A DNA stretch of 5,356 bases from Propionibacterium sp. (GTDB lineage: Bacteria; Actinomycetota; Actinomycetes; Propionibacteriales; Propionibacteriaceae), in contig JAAYZP010000015.1 in assembly GCA_012514785.1 (NCBI GenBank), positions 1 through 5,356 on the forward strand, in the 5' to 3' direction. The translations under genes and the position numbers were made by a program. Under the pieces are notes generated by a model, which had not been told where the DNA came from, ran no database searches, and worked only from the letters and a program-made list of their open reading frames with translations. Each line of letters starts with the position of its first letter. Position 1 is the stretch's first letter. Of this stretch, positions 1 to 4,816 are shown piece by piece.

Positions 1-674
1 ATGGAGCCGAGGTCGCCGCCGGTCCAGTTGCGCAGGATCGAGACGATCTCGTCGTCGGTCAGCGGGCGCCCGAGGTAGTCGTCGCGCATGAGCTCGGCGG
101 TGACGTCGTCGATGCTCGGGTCCGCCCGCCGCGGTTCGATCACGGAGGTGATCAGCGCGTCGCAGTCGGCGGCCACCCGCGCGGTCGCCTCCCGGTCACC
201 GGAGGCGGAGGCCAGATGGTTGTCCTGCACCCACTGGGTCAGCGCGTCGTGCATGGAGGCGGGCCAGCCGAGCCAGCGAGTCATGGCGTGCACGGCGAAC
301 TTCGTGCCGATCGCGACGGCGTCGATCTCCTCGCCCGCCGGCACCTCCGCGACGACCGCCTCCGCAACCTCGACGACGTGCGGCTCGAGGTCGACCATGC
401 GTTCGTGCGTCAGGTAACGGTCGATCAGCGCACGGAACTGTTGGTGTTCGTCGCCGTCCAGCCCGTTGGGCAGTTGGAGGTGGGCGGAGACCTGCGACGA
501 AAACACCTCGGCGTTGGTTGCGGCCTCGACCACCTCGTCATGGCCGAGGAGGATCCATTCGTCCTTGACGTTGCGCACGATCCGGGCGTCGCGGCGCAGG
601 GTGTCCGTGAGTTCGCGCTGGTCTTGGTTGTGCGCGTCGTAGCGCATTTCATTCGTTGCATCAGTCACATCCAC
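1..674 (-). CDS. Cytochrome P450, N-terminal part (cut by left window edge)
   Basis: Haem-thiolate monooxygenase family, soluble bacterial type: no signal peptide or membrane anchor is visible. About 224 codons are present, beginning VDVTDATNEMRYDAHNQ; roughly the C-terminal 170-200 residues, including ExxR and the haem-binding cysteine, lie off the left edge. The identification rests on the C-helix segment GLDGDEHQQFR (residues 71-81), where H77 and R81 fit the HxxxR that contacts the haem propionates, and on the I-helix segment LTDDEIVSILRNWTGGDLGS (about 205-224). In that helix the usual A-G-x-D/E-T reads T-G-G-D-L, so the threonine appears to be leucine. The frame has a TGA at 686-684. 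GTG at 674 is the longest start; GTG at 668 and ATG at 647 are alternatives, and none has a clear Shine-Dalgarno. It diverges from azlC. Substrate unknown; family call firm, start uncertain. Confidence 0.87.
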   Translation of the reverse strand, partial: MDVTDATNEMRYDAHNQDQRELTDTLRRDARIVRNVKDEWILLGHDEVVEAATNAEVFSSQVSAHLQLPNGLDGDEHQQFRALIDRYLTHERMVDLEPHVVEVAEAVVAEVPAGEEIDAVAIGTKFAVHAMTRWLGWPASMHDALTQWVQDNHLASASGDREATARVAADCDALITSVIEPRRADPSIDDVTAELMRDDYLGRPLTDDEIVSILRNWTGGDLGS

Positions 675-744
675 GAGGGTACTTCAAGCCCCGCGCGCCG
701 TCAGGGGGAGGGCGAGGGCCACCCGGCGTGGCGATGCCCGCTAG
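675..744. promoter_or_regulatory. Divergent P450 / azlC intergenic region
   Basis: This 70-base gap separates two divergent genes, so it, possibly with the 5' end of the P450 gene, should hold both promoters. I found no convincing -10/-35 pair. A perfect inverted repeat GCCAC-N5-GTGGC lies at 718-732, just before the longest azlC start, and could be a small operator or a hairpin in the azlC leader. A purine-rich stretch at 703-718 looks like a Shine-Dalgarno but is about 27 bases from GTG 745. The regulatory role is inferred from gene orientation only. Confidence 0.4.
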
Positions 745-1488
745 GTGAACAGCGCGACTGCGTCGGGCCCGGCGGCGGCGATGATGGCCCATATGTCCCG
801 ACGCGCACGCACCTCTTCCGGAGAGCTCTCCGACGTGCTGCAGCTGTCCCTCGGCGGGGGGCTCGGGCTGTTCCCGCTCGGCGTCGCGTTCGGGATGATG
901 GTGATCCAGGCCGATATGGCGTGGTGGGTGGCGCCGCTGCTGTCCGTGGTGGTCTACGCGGGCTCGGTGGAGATGCTGCTCGTCGGGCTGTTGGCTGCGA
1001 CGACGCCGGTGGTCACCATCGCGCTCATGACGCTGCTGGTGAACTTCCGGCACGTGTTCTACGCCTTCAGCTTTCCGCTGAATCTCATCCACAATCCCTG
1101 GGCGCGGGCCTACAGCATCTACGCGCTGACCGATGAGACCTACGCGATCGTGAACGGCCAGCCGCACGGCTGGAGCCAGCGCCGGCTGATCATCCTGCAG
1201 GTCGCGCTCCAGTCCTACTGGGTCGTCGGAGGGCTCGTCGGCACGGCGGTCGCGGGGCTGCTGCCGGCACCGATCGAGGGGCTGGAGTTCGCGCTGGTGG
1301 CGCTGTTCACCGTGCTCGCGCTCGACGCGGCGCGCAGCAGAAAGCAAGTTCCGTCCGTGCTGATCGGGGCCGTAAGCCTCGTCATCGGGCTGGTGCTGGT
1401 GCCCGACGCGGCGCTGCTCACCTCGCTGGTGCTGTTCAGCGCCGGCCTGTTCGTCCGCCACATCGTCGGGAGAGGAAAGCATGCCTGA
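745..1488 (+). CDS. azlC: AzlC-family branched-chain amino-acid exporter, large subunit
   Basis: Integral membrane protein of the AzlC family, which with AzlD exports branched-chain amino acids or their analogues across the cytoplasmic membrane. Family hallmarks are GLGLFPLGVAFGMM (about residues 40-52), VYAGSVEMLLVGLL (70-83), LLVNFRHVFYAFSFPL (97-112) and LTDETYAIV (128-136). Hydrophobic stretches near 36-55, 60-84, 86-105, 148-172, 178-195 and 204-235 fit a multi-pass protein. Its 247 residues are slightly long for the family. GTG 745 follows an in-frame TAG at 742-744 and is the earliest possible start; ATG at 781, 784 or 793 would remove a polar, alanine-rich leader and is equally plausible, since no start has a good ribosome binding site. 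The last 8 bases overlap azlD. Transported substrate is not determinable from sequence. Confidence 0.93.
   Translation: MNSATASGPAAAMMAHMSRRARTSSGELSDVLQLSLGGGLGLFPLGVAFGMMVIQADMAWWVAPLLSVVVYAGSVEMLLVGLLAATTPVVTIALMTLLVNFRHVFYAFSFPLNLIHNPWARAYSIYALTDETYAIVNGQPHGWSQRRLIILQVALQSYWVVGGLVGTAVAGLLPAPIEGLEFALVALFTVLALDAARSRKQVPSVLIGAVSLVIGLVLVPDAALLTSLVLFSAGLFVRHIVGRGKHA
1468..1478 (+). promoter_or_regulatory. Ribosome binding site of azlD
   Basis: GGGAGAGGAAA lies just before ATG 1481 and inside the 3' end of azlC. The core GAGG at 1472-1475 is 5 bases from the start codon. It fixes the azlD start and implies translational coupling to azlC. Confidence 0.75.
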
Positions 1489-1801
1489 CACCGGCTACCT
1501 CGTCGTCGCGCTGCTGAGCGCTGGGCTGATCACGCTCGCGTTGAGAGCCCTGCCGTTCGTGGCGCTGAAACCGCTGCGTGAATCCCAGCTCGTGAAGAAC
1601 CTCGGCATCTGGATGCCCGCCGGCGTGCTCACGATCCTCGCGCTTGCCACGCTGGCGTCGTCAGCGGAGGGCGGGCGGCTGGTGCCGGCGGTCGTCGCGG
1701 TGGGGGTGACCGTGCTCGTCCACTTGCTGTTCGGGCGGCACTCCCTGCTGAGCATCGCGGCGGGCACGATCACCTATGTCGTCATGGTGAACTGGTTCTG
1801 A
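1481..1801 (+). CDS. azlD: AzlD-family branched-chain amino-acid exporter, small subunit
   Basis: Small membrane partner of AzlC; the pair works as a two-subunit exporter in the cytoplasmic membrane. The 106-residue length is normal for AzlD. Typical features are an N-terminal helix (about 5-21) followed by LRALPFVAL (21-29), a second hydrophobic stretch (44-60), a third (68-84), and a C-terminal helix with RHSLLSIAAGTITYVVMV (86-103), which matches the family's conserved end. The ATG start is preceded by a good Shine-Dalgarno and lies 8 bases upstream of the azlC stop, so the two are almost certainly co-translated. A probable terminator follows at 1910-1943. Confidence 0.92.
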   Translation: MPDTGYLVVALLSAGLITLALRALPFVALKPLRESQLVKNLGIWMPAGVLTILALATLASSAEGGRLVPAVVAVGVTVLVHLLFGRHSLLSIAAGTITYVVMVNWF

Positions 1802-1884
1802 TCCCGCCACTTCGGCGCGTCTGCGTGACCGCCGGGCAAGAATTGTCAGACGTACCTGCGAGTCTCGAAGTGTGCCGCCGGATT

Positions 1885-1922
1885 GGGGGCCATCCCTGGG
1901 GGGGAGTGAGCCGGGGCTCGGG
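1885..1922 (+). other. Possible G-quadruplex-forming G tracts
   Basis: Four G runs on the plus strand, of 5 (1885-1889), 7 (1898-1904), 4 (1913-1916) and 3 (1920-1922) bases, are separated by loops of 8, 8 and 3. This meets a relaxed quadruplex pattern, not the strict one with loops up to 7. It overlaps the left arm of the terminator hairpin, so the two structures would compete. In GC-rich DNA such runs can arise by chance. Confidence 0.3.
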
Positions 1923-1943
1923 ACACCACCGGGCTCCGGCTTT
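1910..1943 (+). terminator. Probable azlCD intrinsic terminator
   Basis: Left arm 1910-1921 (GCCGGGGCTCGG) pairs over 12 bases with 1929-1940 (CCGGGCTCCGGC), with two G-U wobbles, a 7-base loop and a TTT at 1941-1943. On the opposite strand the two wobbles become A-C mismatches and no T run follows, so the structure favours termination of plus-strand transcripts from azlCD. The T tract is short, as is common in actinomycetes. A second perfect repeat, TGAGCCG (1907-1913) with CGGCTCA (1944-1950), encloses the hairpin and includes the DUF488 stop codon. Confidence 0.55.
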
Positions 1944-1947
1944 CGGC

Positions 1948-2511
1948 TCAACCCACGTCGTCGCCGTCCCAGACGAGCGTTCCACCCTCGAGGCGGGCCC
2001 CGTCGGAGGGCTCGTGGAGCCGGAGCTTGCCGTCGTGCATCAGGTGGTGCACGTCGAGGCCGTGGGCGAGCGTGGCGACGTCGGCGATGATCCGACGGTG
2101 GCACCTCCACCACACCGTTTCCGAGCAGAGCACGGCGACGCGCGCCGACCCCGCGGCCTCCACCACCTCGTCGAGCGCGACGATGAACTCCTCCGTCCGC
2201 GTGTGGGCCGCGTAGGCGCGGAACGCCTCCACCCGCCACCAGCCATCCGGCGACGGCGCGTCCTTCGGGAGCCGACGGCGCCCGCCGAGCCGGGGCTCCC
2301 AGCGGTAGTCGATGCCGGATTCCGGCAAGCCCTCGGCCAGGGCCTCGCGCCCGACGGAAGGGTTGCGCCTACTGCCGGGGAACCGTCGCACATCGACGAC
2401 GAGCCCGATCCCGGCCGCACGCAGCAACGCGGCCAGGTGTTCCTGGTCGAGCGTGCCGTGGCCGACGGTGACGAGCCCGGGGCTCAGGGCTGGAGGCGCA
2501 GCGACGTCCAT
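1948..2511 (-). CDS. DUF488 family protein
   Basis: Conserved protein of the DUF488 family; its biochemical function is not established. The 187 residues show the family pattern: a beta strand with LVTVGHGTLDQEHLAALLRAAGI (about 13-35), LVVDVRRFPGSRRNP (37-51), and the C-terminal VAVLCSETVWWRCHRRIIAD (125-144) with C129, C137, H138 and R139, matching the family's C...CHR signature. No signal peptide or membrane segment is seen. ATG 2511 has a weak GGAA five bases upstream and is the only good start before TVGHG. The gene begins inside the 3' end of the flavin oxidase gene (28-base overlap), so it is the last gene of the cluster and is probably translationally coupled. Conservation of the Cys/His residues suggests an enzyme or a metal site, but this is inference. 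Confidence 0.88.
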   Translation of the reverse strand: MDVAAPPALSPGLVTVGHGTLDQEHLAALLRAAGIGLVVDVRRFPGSRRNPSVGREALAEGLPESGIDYRWEPRLGGRRRLPKDAPSPDGWWRVEAFRAYAAHTRTEEFIVALDEVVEAAGSARVAVLCSETVWWRCHRRIIADVATLAHGLDVHHLMHDGKLRLHEPSDGARLEGGTLVWDGDDVG

Positions 2512-3104
2512 TCCGATTCCGACTTCGTGTAGGCAAGCCTGCGGTGCAGGCGGTCGGGATCACCGAGCCAGAACTCCACCTCGTCGAGCACGACGTGCAG
2601 CCCCAGCTGCGTCGCCGGCCGCGGGGTCTCGTCGTCGCTGGCGACGAGTTCGCTCGCGCGCGCCACCAGTTCGTCCTCCGACCAGAGCGGTTCGCTCTGC
2701 TCCGAGACGATCGTGGTGGCCCGGGCGCCGCGGGAGCGAGCGGCGAAGAGCCGGTCCGCCTCGTCGTCGTCCAGCACCTCGACCCGGCCGACGAGGCGGA
2801 GCTGCTGCATCGTCTCGGGCCAGTACAGGTTGAACGCCACCTTCGGGTTGGCCAGGATGTCCTGCCCCTTGGGGCTCTCCGCGCTGGTCGCGAAGATGAT
2901 GCCGACGTCGGTGACCTCCTTCAGCGCCACGAACCGCGATGATGGGCCGCCGTCTCGCACGGTTGCCAGGCTGGCGGCCATCGGCTCGCGGACGCCGTTC
3001 TCGGCCGCGTCGTCGAACCACCGCCGCAGCAGAGGAATCGGGTCGGTGGGGGGATCGTCGAACTCGGGGTGGTCGCCGGCGGTGCCGGTCAGGGTCTCGC
3101 TCAT
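2484..3104 (-). CDS. PdxH/PhzG-like FMN-dependent oxidase
   Basis: Predicted soluble split-barrel flavoprotein of the pyridoxamine 5'-phosphate oxidase superfamily, 206 residues (E. coli PdxH has 218). Recognisable segments are SRFVALKE (56-63), FATSAESPKGQDILANPKVAFNLYWPE (71-97, FMN phosphate-binding type), QLRLVGRVEVL (101-111), SEQSEPLW (134-141), EFWLGDPDRLHRRLAYT (177-193) and a C-terminal RLQP. Against E. coli PdxH from memory, PLP-phosphate residues Tyr129 and Ser137 become L119 and A127, the N-terminal arm with Arg14/Tyr17 is missing, and the conserved FWGGFRV becomes TQLGLHV. K62, R123, R185 and H187 are kept. The opening FDDPPTDPIPLLRRWFDDA...GVREP recalls PhzG of phenazine synthesis more than PdxH. 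The start lies one base after the upstream gene's stop (TGACATG), implying coupling. Fold confident; substrate open. Confidence 0.85.
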   Translation of the reverse strand: MSETLTGTAGDHPEFDDPPTDPIPLLRRWFDDAAENGVREPMAASLATVRDGGPSSRFVALKEVTDVGIIFATSAESPKGQDILANPKVAFNLYWPETMQQLRLVGRVEVLDDDEADRLFAARSRGARATTIVSEQSEPLWSEDELVARASELVASDDETPRPATQLGLHVVLDEVEFWLGDPDRLHRRLAYTKSESEWTSLRLQP

Positions 3105-3105
3105 G

Positions 3106-3984
3106 TCAGAGGTCGACCCCGTTGAGTTTGCCCTGCGCCTTGACGATCGTGGGCACGAACTCCTGCCCGAAGCCGAGCGCGGAGGCGGTCGCGAGCGACT
3201 GGTGCGTCGCGGACCCGATCGGCAGCACGACGCCCAGCTCGGCCGCCAGGCGGTTGTAGTAGCGCACGTCCTTGCGGGCGTTGTCGATGTAGAACTCCAT
3301 GCCGGAGTTGTCGCCGTCGAGCCCGTTCGCGATCGCGTGCAGGAACGCCGACTCCATGCCGCCGGAGCCGAGGATCGTCTCCACGAGCTTCGGGTCCAGC
3401 CCCGACTTCGCTGCGACGGCGAACCCCTCGGCGAGGCTGTGGCAGAACGACTGGATGACGGTGTTGTTGATCAGCTTGAGCGTGTGCGCGGTGCCGAGGT
3501 CGCCGGTGGGCAGCACGTACCCGGCGTAGGCCTCGATCACCGGGAGCGCCTTCTCGACGTCGAACTCCTGGCCGCCCACCATGGTGTTGAGCTCGCCGGC
3601 CTCTGCGGCCGCGGGGCCCTTCGTGAGCGGGGCGTCGACGTAGCCCACGTTCTTGGCGCGCGCGAGGGCTCCGAGCCGCAGCGTCGAGGACGGCTCCGAG
3701 GTGGAGGTGTCGACGATGACCATGCGCTCGCGCGGCTCGATGAGCAGGCCCTCGACCACCTCCTCGACGTCGCGGGAGGCGGTGACGCAGATCACGACGA
3801 TGTCGCACTCGCGGCCGAGCGCGGCGTGGTCATCGACGCGCTGGGCACCGAGTTCGATCAGGTCGTCGACGCGGTCCGAGTCGCTGCGCAGCGTGAAGCG
3901 CAGGTCGTACCCGGCCTTCGCGGTGTTCTTCGCCATGCCGTGGCCCATCAGCCCGGTGGCACCTACAAATTCGACGGTGGTCAT
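3106..3984 (-). CDS. Beta-hydroxyacid dehydrogenase (3-hydroxyisobutyrate dehydrogenase-like)
   Basis: Cytosolic NAD(P)-dependent beta-HAD family oxidoreductase; members oxidise 3-hydroxyacids or reduce the matching aldehydes or ketoacids. The 292 residues are full length. The N-terminal Rossmann domain starts VEFVGATGLMGHGMAKNTAKAGYDL (4-28), with VVICVTASRDVEEVV (63-77) and VIVDTSTSEPSST (89-101). The substrate region reads YVDAPLTKGPAAAEAGEL (115-132) where many members have DAPVSGG. The catalytic-lysine segment is GTAHTLKLINNTV (164-176), with K170 as likely catalytic lysine and N173/N174 nearby; KDVRYYNRLAAELG (238-251) is the usual C-terminal motif. The nucleotide loop reads GATGLMG rather than GLGxMG, apparently one residue longer. 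ATG 3984 has a strong AAGGAG ribosome binding site. It sits between the ATP-grasp and flavin-oxidase genes. The exact substrate cannot be assigned. Confidence 0.92.
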   Translation of the reverse strand: MTTVEFVGATGLMGHGMAKNTAKAGYDLRFTLRSDSDRVDDLIELGAQRVDDHAALGRECDIVVICVTASRDVEEVVEGLLIEPRERMVIVDTSTSEPSSTLRLGALARAKNVGYVDAPLTKGPAAAEAGELNTMVGGQEFDVEKALPVIEAYAGYVLPTGDLGTAHTLKLINNTVIQSFCHSLAEGFAVAAKSGLDPKLVETILGSGGMESAFLHAIANGLDGDNSGMEFYIDNARKDVRYYNRLAAELGVVLPIGSATHQSLATASALGFGQEFVPTIVKAQGKLNGVDL

Positions 3985-3989
3985 CGTGT

Positions 3990-3995
3990 CTCCTT
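3990..3995 (-). promoter_or_regulatory. Strong ribosome binding site of the dehydrogenase gene
   Basis: AAGGAG on the minus strand, 5 bases before ATG 3984 and within the 16-base gap after the ATP-grasp stop. It is the best Shine-Dalgarno in the minus-strand cluster and fixes this start. It suggests the dehydrogenase is translated more strongly than its neighbours. Confidence 0.8.
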
Positions 3996-4000
3996 GGGGG

Positions 4001-4789
4001 TCATGCCGTGACGTGGGCGAGCAGGTGCTCGGCCACGAGCCGATCGGCGTCGGCTATCCCACGGTATCCCGGGAACGAATTCACGTCGACGACGACCGCC
4101 CCCTCGGGCGTCTCCACCACATCGACGCCGACGAGGTGGGCGCCGAGGGCTCCGCGGGTGCGCAGCGCGAGCTCGACCAGCTCGTCGGCGGGGGAGAAGG
4201 GCTCGCCGGCGGGGCTGTGGGTGTGCTCCAGTGTCGATCGTTTCAGCAGGCCGCGCACCTCGTCGCCGACGACGTAGAGCTTGCGGTCAGTGCCATCGAA
4301 GTCGAGCAACTCCTCGACGATGTACGGCCCCTCGAAGGGCGCCTCTCCCGGCAGGGTGGCGGCGGTGCCGGGCATCACCGTCTCGCCGCGGCCTGGCCCG
4401 ACCAGGGATTTCACGACGATCGCGCCCCGCCCGGCGTGGCCCAGGACCTCGTCCCATCCGGTGACTTCCGTGGCGCCCGGGACAGGGACCCCGGCGTCCT
4501 CGAGAGCTGCCCGCCACGCGGTGCGGTCGCGCAGGAGTTGTTCGGCGGGCCAGGGGTTGCAGAGCGTCAGCGAGCCGGCGTGGGCGTCGTCGAGGAGGGG
4601 CGCGACGTCGTCGTTCAGGCCGCGTTGGACGATGAGGGCTTGGCCGCGCAGGTCGGCGGGATCGACGGTTTCGTCGTGGGGGAGTCGGAGACTTACGGTC
4701 GGTCCGGCGCGGCTGAGGCGCTCCGCGACATCGTGGAGCAGCGTGCCAGGTTTGGGGCGCTTGCCGAGCAGGAGGGTGATGCGGGGCAT
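4001..4789 (-). CDS. ATP-grasp ligase, RimK-like
   Basis: ATP-grasp enzyme, 262 residues. The family joins a carboxylate, activated as an acyl phosphate, to an amine or thiol using ATP. A short pre-ATP-grasp domain (about 1-85) leads into NPWPAEQLLRDRTAWRAALEDAGVPVPG (78-105), the RimK-type lead-in. AIVVKSLVGPGRGE (123-136) supplies the ATP-binding lysine K127 and a glycine-rich loop, YIVEELLDFDGTDRKLYVVGDEV (156-178) the adenine-contacting strand and core, and GVDVV (221-225) plus VVVDVNSFPGYRGI (232-245) the probable Mg2+ ligands D223, D235 and N237. All core residues are present, so it should be active. The start has GAGG only 2 bases upstream. It lies 27 bases after the unidentified gene and 16 before the dehydrogenase. 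A peptide, amino-acid or cofactor ligase are all possible; the acceptor substrate is unknown. Confidence 0.88.
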   Translation of the reverse strand: MPRITLLLGKRPKPGTLLHDVAERLSRAGPTVSLRLPHDETVDPADLRGQALIVQRGLNDDVAPLLDDAHAGSLTLCNPWPAEQLLRDRTAWRAALEDAGVPVPGATEVTGWDEVLGHAGRGAIVVKSLVGPGRGETVMPGTAATLPGEAPFEGPYIVEELLDFDGTDRKLYVVGDEVRGLLKRSTLEHTHSPAGEPFSPADELVELALRTRGALGAHLVGVDVVETPEGAVVVDVNSFPGYRGIADADRLVAEHLLAHVTA

Positions 4790-4816
4790 GGCCTCATTCT
4801 CACAGACCCGGCCGCC

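Larger units (their letters stand above)
1802..1947. other. Convergent intergenic region between azlD and DUF488 gene
   Basis: These 146 bases lie between two converging genes and contain no credible ORF. The right half holds a G-rich run and the terminator hairpin, listed separately. The left half has two nested perfect inverted repeats, CACTTCG (1808-1814) with CGAAGTG (1866-1872), and GTCTG (1819-1823) with CAGAC (1847-1851). Their long loops make a functional structure uncertain. Confidence 0.6.

Noticed and set aside
656..685. Possible azlC promoter, TTGCAT with a TAC-containing -10 17-18 bases later
   Set aside because: The -35 matches only 3 of 6 consensus positions and the -10 is poor; too weak to list as a promoter.
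88..1136. Plus-strand open frames (88-417 and 216-1136) over the P450 gene and azlC
   Set aside because: They are antisense to the P450 and out of frame with azlC. The products are low-complexity Arg/Ala/Val-rich sequences with no family motif.
661..1491. Minus-strand 276-codon frame opposite azlC
   Set aside because: Its product is a repetitive His/Arg/Gln/Asp-rich sequence typical of the antisense of GC-rich membrane protein genes; AzlC on the other strand has clear family motifs.
1808..1872. Nested inverted repeats after azlD as a structured RNA or second terminator
   Set aside because: Arms of 5-7 bases with long loops and no T run; likely by chance. Mentioned only in the intergenic entry.
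1661..2239. Minus-strand 192-codon frame spanning azlD, the intergenic region and DUF488
   Set aside because: It overlaps two well-supported genes and gives an Arg/Gly-rich sequence without recognisable domains.
2713..4011. Plus-strand 432-codon frame, the longest in the window
   Set aside because: It is antisense to the flavin oxidase and dehydrogenase genes, both of which have strong family motifs. Long antisense frames are common in DNA with such third-position GC bias.
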